Positions 25,177 through 33,907 of a DNA stretch of 64,000 bases are shown here, one piece after another. Made by a program: the position numbers and the translations under genes. The stretch's first letter is position 1. Every line of letters starts with the position of its first letter. The notes under the pieces were generated by a model, which saw only the letters and a program-made list of their open reading frames with translations, did not search any database and was not told the origin of the DNA. The DNA comes from JAJTFW01 sp903922455 (lineage in GTDB: Bacteria; Bacteroidota; Bacteroidia; AKYH767-A; OLB10): NCBI GenBank assembly GCA_943329665.2, contig CALQEU020000002.1, positions 1-64,000 on the forward strand, in the 5' to 3' direction.

Positions 25177-25758
25177 TTATTTTTTATTCAATCCTTCCAC
25201 AACTTGTTTTGTTACATCCAATGAGTCGTTGGCGAATAATATTCCACCACCGCGCGAGTAACCAAGAATAAAATCATATTGTTGATTCTTATTATACGTT
25301 TTCAAATATCGCATCAAATCCGAGTGAATACTATCGGTTAAATCGGACTCTTCCGCTTTCAATTTATCTAAAAGATTTTCTCTGTCCGCCATCAAGGACT
25401 GTTGCTTTCTCATCAACGATTCTTCGCGCAATTGTCTTTCGCCATCACTTATACCAGCTGCACTCTCCTGGTAGGTTTTAATTTCATTTTCCAGACTAGT
25501 TCCGCGAGCAGTAAGAAGTCGATCAAGGCTATCGCGTTTCTTTTCCATGCCTGCCGACATCTCCTTAAAAAGAGAATAGCTGTCCATTAAAGAATCGGAA
25601 TTCACAAAAACAATTTTGGATTGACTCGCTTTAACCGAGAGCGGAGTATGCGTGGTTTCAGGATTGCTAAACACTTTATAATAAAGAAAGGCTACTGCTA
25701 TTATAAGTATACCATTGAGAATCAGAGAGGCTTGTTTCAAGATCTTATTTTTTTGCAA
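25177..25758 (-). CDS. OmpH/Skp-family periplasmic chaperone
   Basis: A 193-residue protein with one N-terminal hydrophobic segment (LILNGILIIAVAFLYYKVF). A Skp/OmpH domain follows: SKIVFVNSDSLMDSYSLFKE, then a long coiled coil (about residues 70-140), and the end YDFILGYSRGGGILFANDSLDVT. Skp chaperones hold unfolded outer-membrane proteins in the periplasm. The hydrophobic segment may act as an uncleaved anchor. There is no ATG at the front. The frame opens with TTG at 25758, and a second in-frame TTG lies at 25740. A TATCTTTG box (25763-25756 on this strand) overlaps the first TTG, so the downstream TTG may be the real start. Confidence 0.85.
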   Translation of the reverse strand: MQKNKILKQASLILNGILIIAVAFLYYKVFSNPETTHTPLSVKASQSKIVFVNSDSLMDSYSLFKEMSAGMEKKRDSLDRLLTARGTSLENEIKTYQESAAGISDGERQLREESLMRKQQSLMADRENLLDKLKAEESDLTDSIHSDLMRYLKTYNKNQQYDFILGYSRGGGILFANDSLDVTKQVVEGLNKK

Positions 25759-25827
25759 AGATAGAAAAGCTTCAGAAACCTAAATAAATGGATTTGGCTA
25801 CGTACCTTTGCAATCCAATTGCAGTAT

Positions 25828-27426
25828 ATGAGTATTAATCAGGAAATTAAAAAAAGAAGGACATTTGCCATCATCTCCCATCCCGATGCCGGAAAAACGA
25901 CATTGACGGAGAAGTTTCTTCTTTTTGGAGGGGCGATTCAGACGGCAGGAGCCGTAAAGTCGAATAAAATCAAAAAGAGCGCTACCTCCGATTTTATGGA
26001 GATTGAAAGGCAGAGAGGAATCTCGGTAGCTACCTCTGTCATGAATTTTGAATACAACGATACCCTCATTACGCTGTTGGATACTCCCGGTCACAAAGAC
26101 TTTGCGGAAGATACTTACAGAACATTAACTGCGGTTGATAGTGTTATTCTAGTAATCGATTGTCAAAAGGGAGTTGAGGAACAAACATACAAATTGATGG
26201 AAGTTTGTAGAATGCGAGATACACCCGTTATCATTTTTGTAAATAAGATGGATCGCGAAGGAAAGTATCCTTTTGATTTGTTAGATGAGTTAGAAGAAAA
26301 ATTAAAAATAAAAGTACGTCCATTAAGCTGGCCCATCAGCGTTGGACAAACTTTTAAAGGAGTTTATAATCTTTTCGATAAAAGCTTATATGCGTTTACT
26401 CCAGGTAGCGAGAAAAAACCGATGGGTGTTGCCATTACCGATTTGGCTGATCCGGCTATCGATAAACTAGCGGGGCAATATGCAAAACAGATTCGTGAAG
26501 ATGTAGAATTGATAGAAGGTGTTTACGAAACTTTCGATACCAAAGATTATTTAAGTGGGAAATTAGCTCCTGTATTTTTTGGATCGGCTATCAATAATTT
26601 CGGAGTAAAAGAAATGCTGGATACTTTCATTAAAATTTCGCCAGTGCCCGGTAGTCGACCAACTGACAAAAGAGAAATTCATCCCGTCGATAAAAACTTT
26701 ACAGGATTCATCTTTAAAATTCACGCCAACTTAGATCCGCGTCACCGCGATCGAATTGCATTTTTGAGAGTATGCAGTGGAAAATTTGAGCGCGGAAAAT
26801 TTTATCATCATGTGCGCTTAGATAAAGACATGCGCTTTAATAATCCTGCCACTTTTCTCGGACAAAGTAAGAGCATCATTGATGAAGCTTACCCGGGAGA
26901 TGTGATTGGATTATATGACAGTGGAAACTTTAAAATTGGAGATACACTATCACAAGGGGAGAACTTAAACTTCCAAGGAATACCGAGTTTCTCACCTGAG
27001 ATTTTTAAAGAATTGGTGAACACCGATCCGATGAAATCCAAACAACTTGAAAAAGGAATTACGCAATTGACGGATGAGGGTGTTGCACAGTTATTCATTC
27101 AGTTTGGAGGAAATCGTAAAATTGTAGGCACGGTTGGTGAATTGCAATTTGAAGTAATACAGTATCGTCTAGAACATGAATATGGATCATCTTGTAAGTT
27201 CAATATGATTAGTGTTTACAAAGCCTGTTGGATTACGTGTGAGGATAAAAACAAATTAGATGAATTTGTACGCTTCCGCCAGCATCAAGTAGCTACCGAC
27301 AAAGATAACAACCTAGTTTACCTCGCCGATTCACAATGGATGCTCGACCAGATGATCAAGAATTATCCGGAAGTGCAATTCCACTTTACGTCGGAGTTTA
27401 AGAGGAAGGCGTTGATTGAATCCTAG
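25828..27426 (+). CDS. prfC: Peptide chain release factor 3
   Basis: A 532-residue translational GTPase that recycles RF1 and RF2 from the ribosome after termination. The GTPase motifs are complete: P-loop HPDAGKTTLTEK, switch I region RGISVATSV, G3 DTPGHKDFAEDTYRT, and G4 NKMDREGKYPFD. The domain III segment FRQHQVATDKDNNLVYLADS is near the end. Its length matches RF3 (about 525-530). The start at 25828 gives MSINQEIKKRRTFAIISH, the typical N-terminus; a TTG at 25819 adds three residues. A TACCTTTG box at 25803-25810 may be its -7 element. The stop is followed within four bases by the 256-bp repeat array. Confidence 0.96.
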   Translation: MSINQEIKKRRTFAIISHPDAGKTTLTEKFLLFGGAIQTAGAVKSNKIKKSATSDFMEIERQRGISVATSVMNFEYNDTLITLLDTPGHKDFAEDTYRTLTAVDSVILVIDCQKGVEEQTYKLMEVCRMRDTPVIIFVNKMDREGKYPFDLLDELEEKLKIKVRPLSWPISVGQTFKGVYNLFDKSLYAFTPGSEKKPMGVAITDLADPAIDKLAGQYAKQIREDVELIEGVYETFDTKDYLSGKLAPVFFGSAINNFGVKEMLDTFIKISPVPGSRPTDKREIHPVDKNFTGFIFKIHANLDPRHRDRIAFLRVCSGKFERGKFYHHVRLDKDMRFNNPATFLGQSKSIIDEAYPGDVIGLYDSGNFKIGDTLSQGENLNFQGIPSFSPEIFKELVNTDPMKSKQLEKGITQLTDEGVAQLFIQFGGNRKIVGTVGELQFEVIQYRLEHEYGSSCKFNMISVYKACWITCEDKNKLDEFVRFRQHQVATDKDNNLVYLADSQWMLDQMIKNYPEVQFHFTSEFKRKALIES

Positions 27427-27430
27427 TAGG

Positions 27431-28345
27431 CGGGGTTGCACATCGGCGAAGGTCATTGGCATTTGTTCCCATGCGTTTGTGTGACCCCGCTGGGGTCACG
27501 ATAAAAAATGCAATTCGTTTCTAATAGGTTTTGACCCCTATGGGGTCAATTGCCATATGAAATTTCTTCAATATATTTTCAATGTATTTATCATCATCGC
27601 ATAAAAATATTTTGGTTTGTTCAGTGAACCTCAGAGGGGTTCAACCTTATTAGCGAAGCGAAAAAAATGGATGGCGCTACCCCAGCGGGGTTGCACATCG
27701 GCGATGGTCATCGGCATTTGTTCCCATGCGTTTGTGTGACCCCGCTGGGGTCATGTTAAAAAAATGCAATTTGTTTCTAATGAGGTTTGACCCCTCTGGG
27801 GTCATGTGCAAAATGAAATTGCGCCATTCTCAATTCGATGTATTTATCATCATCGCATAAAAATATTTTGGTTTGTTCAGTGAACCCCAGAGGGGTTCAA
27901 CCTTATTAGCGAAGCGAAAAAAAATGGATGGCGCTACCCCAGCGGGGTTGCACATCGGCGAAGGGCATTGGCATTTGTTCCCATGCGTTTGTGTGACCCC
28001 GCTGGGGTCATATTAAAAAAATGCAATTCGTTTCTAATAGGTTTTGACCCCTATGGGGTCATGTGCAAAATGAAATTTCTTAAATATATTTTCAATGTAT
28101 TTATCATCATCGCATAAAAATATTTTGGTTTGTTCAGTGAACCCCAGTGGGGTTCAACCTTATTAACGAAGCGAAAAAAATGAATAACCCAACCCCAGAG
28201 GGGTTGCACATCGGCGTTGGACAACGGCGTTTGTTCCCATGCGTTTGTGTGACCCCGCTGGGGTCATGTTAAAAAAATGCAATTCGTTTCTAATAGGTTT
28301 TGACCCCTATGGGGTCATGTGCAAAATGAAATTGCGCTAAAATCT
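27431..28345. repeat. ~256-bp tandem array, about four units, each with GGGG/CCCC palindromes
   Basis: CGGGGTTGCACATCGGCG or a close variant begins at 27431, 27686, 27943 and 28199 (spacing 255, 257, 256). Each full unit carries four hairpins of the form ACCCC-N3-GGGGT in fixed order: TGACCCC-GCT-GGGGTCA, TGACCCC-T(A/C)T-GGGGTCA, TGAACCCC-AG(A/T)-GGGGTTCA and ACCCC-AG(C/A)-GGGGT. The constant spacers include TTGTTCCCATGCGTTTGTGT and TATTTATCATCATCGCATAA. The first unit begins with the right half of the last hairpin, and the fourth breaks off after the second hairpin. No open frame of note is present. The stretch up to 28437 holds two more isolated palindromes (CACCCCTACGGGGTT and ATCCCTTCGGGAT). 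Confidence 0.92.
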
Positions 28346-28437
28346 ATTCGATGTATTTATTATCACAGATTCGATTATCGATGTCACCCCTACGGGGTTT
28401 TGGGAGGTGGAAAATTGAATTGTTCTCTATAATCATG

Positions 28438-29328
28438 TCATCCCTTCGGGATTTGTGCCTTCCCAAACGCCCATCTCAAGAAATCAGGAAAAACTTGCGC
28501 CCACGTTTCTTCGTTGTGCTTCCCCCCTTCTACTTCTACGTATTCAATGTCTTTTCCGTTTTCAAAACCCAATGATTCTAATTCGCTGATGACATCCATC
28601 GTATCATGAATGGAATCAATAACGCCAGAATTATTTCTATCTGACAATTCATCATCGGTTCCAGTTTGAAACCAAAACTGCTGATTGCTTTTCGAATCGG
28701 TAGCGCGAATTAATTTATGGAGGATGCGATCGGTGTTGTCATCGTACCCTTTGCTGTAGGATTTACTTCGCCACCAAAACGAACCGGAGAAAACGCCTGC
28801 TTTATGAAACACCTGCGGATAATTCCAAACAATATCAAAAGCCGATAATCCACCTAAAGAAAATCCGGCAAACGCATTTCCTTCTTGCTCGGCTTGTACT
28901 CTAAAGTTTTTGCGAATCAAGGGCAATAATTCATTTACAATAAAACGAGAATAGTTGGCTGCCCTATCACCACGATTTTTATAATCAGGGAATCCCGCAA
29001 CACCGTACTCATTCATTCTATTCTTTGCATGAATACCAACCACTATGATAGGCGGAATAGAATTGGATAAATATAAATCGGTGAGTGCTTCTTTTACTTT
29101 AATTTGATGTAAGCTTTGCCCGTCGTTCATCAACAGCAAGGGAAAAGTATGAAGGGGTGTTTCATTATACCAAGGAGGAAGTACTACTTCAAGTTTAATA
29201 AATCTTTTTAAAGCAGCCGAATAAAAATCTTCCATAAAAACAGAAGAGACACTTTGCTTGTCCTCTTCTACTTTCTTTTTCACTTTATTTTTTGGATCCT
29301 TCGACAAGAGTTTCAAGAGTGTTAGCAC
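28438..29328 (-). CDS. Alpha/beta-hydrolase-fold putative esterase
   Basis: 296 residues of the putative esterase (Esterase D / enterochelin esterase-like) family. The nucleophile elbow is GFSLGGLSAFD. Other family segments are LPPWYNETPLHTFPLLLMNDGQ (read in two parts), FVGIHAKNRMNEYG-like, and the catalytic histidine region VEGGKHNEETWAQVFPDFLRW. I see no signal peptide, so it is probably cytoplasmic. The substrate is unknown. The frame starts with GTG at 29328, just below a TATTTTTG box; an ATG at 29235 (MEDFYSAALKRF) is an alternative that would drop a lysine-rich leader. The last codons (AQIPKG-stop) are read from an ATCCC/GGGAT palindrome of a dispersed repeat. Confidence 0.85.
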   Translation of the reverse strand: MLTLLKLLSKDPKNKVKKKVEEDKQSVSSVFMEDFYSAALKRFIKLEVVLPPWYNETPLHTFPLLLMNDGQSLHQIKVKEALTDLYLSNSIPPIIVVGIHAKNRMNEYGVAGFPDYKNRGDRAANYSRFIVNELLPLIRKNFRVQAEQEGNAFAGFSLGGLSAFDIVWNYPQVFHKAGVFSGSFWWRSKSYSKGYDDNTDRILHKLIRATDSKSNQQFWFQTGTDDELSDRNNSGVIDSIHDTMDVISELESLGFENGKDIEYVEVEGGKHNEETWAQVFPDFLRWAFGKAQIPKG

Positions 29329-29419
29329 GGGTCAAAAATAGCATTCTTGCCTAGTAAAATTCCATCACATTAAAAAAATATTAATATTTTGCAACAATGA
29401 ATTGTGGAAAGAATTGACA

Positions 29420-30031
29420 CTAACGATTCACCGTTTGAAACTGCAACTCCCCTCTTTCAATTTGTTGAACAATGGATTCAATCAAGGCATCTTCGCCTTG
29501 AGCATCGTATTCTGATTTAAGATTCGAGCCGAAAAGTCGAGAAAGTCCTTGCCAGAAAAAGGCTTGTAATGAACCTCTCAACTCTTTCACTAATGAATAC
29601 GAGGTAGAACCCGTTTCACGATCGATGAGTTTGATCAAGATGCGTCCTTGGGTGACAGTTAACTTTTTCAAATCTCTTTCAAACTGATTTTTTAATTCTT
29701 TCTCCAACTTCTTAATGAACTTCTTCTTATTTCTTTCACCAGAAATATGTGCAACGCTATCATTGATAAATTTAAGTTGAGTGGCTGCAAGTCGAGCATA
29801 AGGATAAGCTCGTAAAACATCTCTTCTCAATTTTAAATAAGCTTTCATGTTTGCCGCTGCCAAGGGCGATAAACTAGCAAAAACTTCAGCAGGAGCTAAA
29901 TTGATGAGTGGGATGGTATCGCCATTCACCACGTTTGCTAACACCTTATATCGACCGTCGGGTGTTTTTATTTGCGCTTCGCAGTGAATCGAGATCAGAA
30001 AATAAGAAATAAGAAATAAGATATATCTCAT
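29420..30031 (-). CDS. DUF4294-family exported protein
   Basis: 203 residues with a signal peptide (MRYILFLISYFLISIHCEA, then QIKTPDG). The mature part contains GDTIPLINLAPAEVFA, NMKAYLKLRRDVLRAYPYAR and VTQGRILIKLIDRETGSTSY, which match the Bacteroidota family DUF4294. The domain is mostly helical and highly charged, and it has no assigned biochemical function. It lies 34 bp downstream of accC on the same strand, so the two may be cotranscribed. A peptidase-like role has sometimes been suggested for related proteins, but I see no catalytic motif here. Confidence 0.82.
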   Translation of the reverse strand: MRYILFLISYFLISIHCEAQIKTPDGRYKVLANVVNGDTIPLINLAPAEVFASLSPLAAANMKAYLKLRRDVLRAYPYARLAATQLKFINDSVAHISGERNKKKFIKKLEKELKNQFERDLKKLTVTQGRILIKLIDRETGSTSYSLVKELRGSLQAFFWQGLSRLFGSNLKSEYDAQGEDALIESIVQQIERGELQFQTVNR

Positions 30032-30065
30032 GGTTTTTCGTCCATCCTAATTATATGCCAAACTA

Positions 30066-31559
30066 CTATCTGTTCAATCTCCATGCAGAGCCCATTCTTT
30101 TGTTTGTAGCATCAACGGCAACTTGAGTGGAGTTATTTCCTTCATTCTGTAAAAAGTAGGCTACTACGGCTGCAGCTTCTGCTTCTTCATGATTTATAGT
30201 TGCGGTTAACTTATCAGGGGTAAAGAAATGCTTCACAAAATGTGTATCAAAATTACCACTCATGAAGGCTTCATGTTGCATCACAAATTTTCCGAAAGGC
30301 AAAGTAGTTTCACATCCAACAATGATGTACTCATCGATGGCACGAATCATTCGTTGAATGCTTTGCTCACGATTTTCACCCCAAGTAATTAATTTTGCAA
30401 TCATGGGATCATAATAAATCGGAATGACCATTCCCTCTTCAAACCCATCATCCACGCGCACACCAGGGCCTTGTGGTCGAACATAACGCACCAACTTTCC
30501 GATATCAGGAAGAAAATCGTTACATGGATCTTCGGCATAAACGCGAACTTCCATGGCGTGGCCGTTAATTTTTAAATCTTCTTGCTTGAAAGAAAGTGGT
30601 TTCCCTTCTGCTACTAATATTTGTTCTTTCACTAAATCAACACCAGTAATCAATTCTGTTACTGGATGCTCCACTTGCAGGCGCGTATTCATCTCCAAAA
30701 AATAAAAATTCAACTGATCATCCATCAAAAACTCGACGGTTCCAGCCCCTGTATAATTACAAGCTTTTGCAACACGAACGGCACATTCTCCCATTTCTTT
30801 TCTCAACGCAGGAGTCAACAAGGAACTAGGCGCTTCTTCCACTACTTTTTGGTGACGACGTTGCACCGAACATTCCCGCTCGAACAAGTAAACAATATTT
30901 CCATGTTGATCTCCCAACACTTGAACTTCAATGTGTCTTGGAGACTTTACATAGCGCTCTATGAAAACTGCCGAATCGCCAAAGGCGGATTGTGCCTCAC
31001 CTACGGCGCGATTCAACATCTCTTCAAATTGACTCTCTTCTTCCACGATTCTCATCCCCTTACCACCACCACCAGCAGCGGCTTTTATTAAGATGGGAAA
31101 ACCCACTTCTTTGGCTACTTTCTTTGCGGCTTTAATATCAGTGATGGCATAGTCAGTACCTGGTACCATGGGAATATTATATTCTTTAGCGGCTGCCTTA
31201 GCGGTCAATTTATTTCCCATCAAATCCATGGCTTCGGGTGATGGGCCAATTAAAACGAGTCCAGCAGCTTTCACTGCGCGTGCAAAAGAAGCGTTCTCCG
31301 ACAAAAATCCATAACCGGGATGAATGGCTTGTGCACCTGTTTTCAGAGCGGCATCAATAATTTTATCAATAACCAAATAGCTTTGCGCAGAGGGAGCTGG
31401 TCCAATAAAAACGGCCTCATCGGCATAACGCACTTGCAAAGATTCTCGATCAGCATCTGAATATACAGCTACCGTCTTAATTCCCATCTCACGGGCAGTA
31501 CGCATAATTCGTAAAGCAATTTCACCACGATTGGCAATGAGTATCTTTGTAAATTTCAT
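30066..31559 (-). CDS. accC: Biotin carboxylase subunit of acetyl/propionyl-CoA carboxylase
   Basis: A 497-residue ATP-grasp enzyme that carboxylates biotin on the carrier protein with bicarbonate and ATP. Family motifs in order: ILIANRGEIALRIMRTARE at the N-terminus, HPGYGFLSENASFA, the glycine loop KAAAGGGGKGMR, EVQVLGDQHGN, RECSVQRRHQK and EMNTRLQVEHPVTELITG. It is about 45 residues longer than E. coli AccC; the additional C-terminal stretch (after HFVKHFF) is a common extension in Bacteroidota homologues. No accB or carboxyltransferase gene is adjacent, so the partner subunits lie elsewhere. A terminator at 31577-31606 separates it from sucC. Confidence 0.94.
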   Translation of the reverse strand: MKFTKILIANRGEIALRIMRTAREMGIKTVAVYSDADRESLQVRYADEAVFIGPAPSAQSYLVIDKIIDAALKTGAQAIHPGYGFLSENASFARAVKAAGLVLIGPSPEAMDLMGNKLTAKAAAKEYNIPMVPGTDYAITDIKAAKKVAKEVGFPILIKAAAGGGGKGMRIVEEESQFEEMLNRAVGEAQSAFGDSAVFIERYVKSPRHIEVQVLGDQHGNIVYLFERECSVQRRHQKVVEEAPSSLLTPALRKEMGECAVRVAKACNYTGAGTVEFLMDDQLNFYFLEMNTRLQVEHPVTELITGVDLVKEQILVAEGKPLSFKQEDLKINGHAMEVRVYAEDPCNDFLPDIGKLVRYVRPQGPGVRVDDGFEEGMVIPIYYDPMIAKLITWGENREQSIQRMIRAIDEYIIVGCETTLPFGKFVMQHEAFMSGNFDTHFVKHFFTPDKLTATINHEEAEAAAVVAYFLQNEGNNSTQVAVDATNKRMGSAWRLNR

Positions 31560-31576
31560 GGCTTAAAATTACAAAA

Positions 31577-31606
31577 AAAAAGACCCGGAATTATCCGAGT
31601 CTTTTT
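31577..31606 (-). terminator. Terminator after sucC
   Basis: Arms AAAAAGACCCGGA (31577-31589) and TCCGAGTCTTTTT (31594-31606) pair with one mismatch around ATTA. The A-run on the plus strand becomes a U-tract for the minus-strand sucC transcript. Confidence 0.85.
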
Positions 31607-31632
31607 AGATATCAATAAATATTAATACGCTA

Positions 31633-32823
31633 TTAATTCAAAGCTTTCTGAACTAAGTCGGCTGCTTCTTTTAACTCTATAGCAGAAGAAACTTCCAAAC
31701 CACTTTCGTCTATCAACTTTTTAGCTAGATCGGCATTGGTACCTTGCAAACGAACGATGATGGGAACTGGAATTTTTCCAATGTTTTTGTATGCATCGAC
31801 AATTCCTTGCGCCACGCGATCACATCTTACGATACCTCCAAAGATGTTAACGAAAATTGCTTTCACATTTGGATCTTTTAAGATGATACGGAAAGCTTGC
31901 TCTACTCTCGCTGCGTTTGCAGTACCACCCACGTCAAGGAAATTAGCGGGTTCTCCACCTGCTAACTTAATCATGTCCATGGTGGCCATGGCCAATCCGG
32001 CGCCATTCACCATACAACCTACATTTCCATCTAACTTCACATAATTCAAATTATGCTCTCCCGCTTCAACTTCAGTTGCATCTTCTTCTAATACATCACG
32101 CATCGCATGGTAATCAGGATGACGGAACAAACCGTTTTCATCTAAATCCACCTTTGCATCTACAGCAATGATTTTATCATCCGAAGTTTTCAACACAGGG
32201 TTAATTTCAAACATGGTTGCATCAATCGTATCGTAAGCAGTATAAAGACTAGTAACAAAACGAACCATTTCTTTAAATGCATTTCCACTGAGTCCTAAAT
32301 TGAAAGCAATTTTACGTGCTTGAAAAGGTTGTAATCCTACTTTTGGATCTATCTCTTCTTTGAAAATTAACTCTGGTGTTTTTTCTGCAACTTCTTCAAT
32401 ATCCATTCCCCCTTCGGTAGAATACATAATGATATTTCTTCCAGTTTGACGATTCAATAAAACGCCCATATAAAATTCGGAAGTTTCTGAGGCACCAGGA
32501 TAATATACATCTTGTGCAATCAACACTTTATTTACTTTTTTTCCTTGAGCAGTCGTTTGAGGAGTTACTAAGGTCATTCCCAAAATAGAACCAGCGCGCT
32601 CTTTAAGCTCGTCCATGTTCTTTGCCAACTTCACACCACCGCCTTTTCCGCGTCCACCAGCATGGATTTGAGCCTTCACTACCCACCATTGAGTTCCGGT
32701 TTGCTTGGTTAGTTCCTTCGCTGCTTCTACTGCTTTTTCAACGGTGTCAGCTACAATACCTTCTTGGATCGAGACTCCGAAACTTTTTAATATTTGTTTT
32801 CCTTGATATTCGTGTAAATTCAT
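31633..32823 (-). CDS. sucC: Succinate-CoA ligase (ADP-forming), beta subunit
   Basis: A 396-residue protein that, with SucD, interconverts succinyl-CoA and succinate with nucleotide triphosphate synthesis in the citric acid cycle. The start at 32823 gives MNLHEYQGKQILKSFGV, the standard N-terminus; the frame is open to 32898, but that extension has no support. ATP-grasp segments include KAQIHAGGRGKGGGVKLA and EINPVLKTSDDKIIAVDAKV. The C-terminal CoA-ligase part has NVGCMVNGAGLAMATMD, FLDVGGTA and NIFGGIVRCDRVAQGI. SucD is not in the window, so the subunit genes are separated in this genome. It is a monocistronic unit with its own terminator. Confidence 0.95.
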   Translation of the reverse strand: MNLHEYQGKQILKSFGVSIQEGIVADTVEKAVEAAKELTKQTGTQWWVVKAQIHAGGRGKGGGVKLAKNMDELKERAGSILGMTLVTPQTTAQGKKVNKVLIAQDVYYPGASETSEFYMGVLLNRQTGRNIIMYSTEGGMDIEEVAEKTPELIFKEEIDPKVGLQPFQARKIAFNLGLSGNAFKEMVRFVTSLYTAYDTIDATMFEINPVLKTSDDKIIAVDAKVDLDENGLFRHPDYHAMRDVLEEDATEVEAGEHNLNYVKLDGNVGCMVNGAGLAMATMDMIKLAGGEPANFLDVGGTANAARVEQAFRIILKDPNVKAIFVNIFGGIVRCDRVAQGIVDAYKNIGKIPVPIIVRLQGTNADLAKKLIDESGLEVSSAIELKEAADLVQKALN

Positions 32824-32975
32824 AATGCTATAATTATCGTGCAAAATTAAAAAAAACCACGAGGTAAAAGGGCTAAAGCAAGTATCAAATTCAAACAATT
32901 ATCAAAAAATAAATTTTACACTATTCTTTAATTATATGCGCCAAATAGTTTTGGATACTCTTAAACACCAAATGA

Positions 32976-33830
32976 TTAGAGTTTTACTCCACTTACAAAA
33001 CGATCATTTGATGAAAAATCTCTGTAGATGCGTACATCATTAAAACCATTTTGCTCCATTATTTCCGCCACTTCAACGGCGTGCCATTTATTCACTTCAA
33101 ACCATAAGCGACCACTTTTAGCAAGTGTATCTTTTGCAAATTTGCTAATCGTAGTGTAGAAAATGAGCGGATCGGCGTCCGGCACAAACAAAGCGAGATG
33201 AGGCTCAAAGTCAGTCACATTTTTATGCATGTCTTCAAACTCTTTCATGGTAATATAGGGAGGATTGGAAACAATGAGTTCTGGTGATGAATCAAATTGA
33301 ATAGGACAATTTTCATTTATAACATCCCATTTCTCCCAGCGAACTTTTAACTTAAGAGCTTCTGAATTTTGCTCAGCTACTTGTAATGAACCAACACTAA
33401 TATCAAATCCAAAAACTTCAGCAGCTAGAAAAGCTGATTTTAAGGAGAGTGCAATGCACCCACTTCCTGAACAAAGATCGAGCATAATAGCATTCGGCGG
33501 AAAATGCTGATCCAAAATAAAGCTAATTAACTCTTCGGTTTCAGGTCGAGGAATGAGCACATTTTTATCGACTAAAATTTTCATTTCATTAAACCATGTA
33601 TAGCCCAAAATATACTGCAAAGGTTCGCCTGATTTCAAGCGATTAAGGTCGGATAAAAGCTGTGCTTCTTGATTTACACTTAAGACATTCTTTTCAATTC
33701 CTGCTAGCTCTAGGAATGATAATGACATTCGTTCCCGTAACAAATTTTTAAGGATCGCATTTGCTTCGCCCTTGTCATAAAGTCCTGACAACGTATGCTT
33801 CACAAATGCAGAAAATTCGGAAATAGTCAT
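32976..33830 (-). CDS. prmC: Peptide chain release factor N5-glutamine methyltransferase
   Basis: 284 residues, typical for PrmC/HemK, which methylates the glutamine of the GGQ motif in RF1 and RF2 using S-adenosylmethionine. The N-terminal helical domain (1-90) is followed by LQYILGYTWFNEMKILVDKN-like sequence and VLIPRPETEELI. The AdoMet motif LDLCSGSGCIALSLK and the catalytic VSNPPYI come next. It is found with RF3 in the same window but is not linked to it. It is divergent from ribD with about 77 bp between them. Confidence 0.94.
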   Translation of the reverse strand: MTISEFSAFVKHTLSGLYDKGEANAILKNLLRERMSLSFLELAGIEKNVLSVNQEAQLLSDLNRLKSGEPLQYILGYTWFNEMKILVDKNVLIPRPETEELISFILDQHFPPNAIMLDLCSGSGCIALSLKSAFLAAEVFGFDISVGSLQVAEQNSEALKLKVRWEKWDVINENCPIQFDSSPELIVSNPPYITMKEFEDMHKNVTDFEPHLALFVPDADPLIFYTTISKFAKDTLAKSGRLWFEVNKWHAVEVAEIMEQNGFNDVRIYRDFSSNDRFVSGVKL

Positions 33831-33907
33831 ACAACAATATTACCATAATTTTTGAATTAATAAAAAATATTTTATCCCTAATTACTACCTATTTTAGCAG
33901 AGCGAAT

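Noticed and set aside
27431..28345. 256-bp array as an insertion sequence or CRISPR
   Set aside because: There is no open reading frame for a transposase, no terminal repeats at the array ends and no variable spacers; it is a tandem array of palindromes.
30666..31091. Plus-strand open frame of about 140 codons inside accC
   Set aside because: It is antisense to conserved ATP-grasp motifs of biotin carboxylase and has no signal of its own.
33831..33907. FMN riboswitch before ribD
   Set aside because: The 77 bp between prmC and ribD are AT-rich and too short for the conserved multi-stem FMN aptamer, none of whose conserved words are seen.
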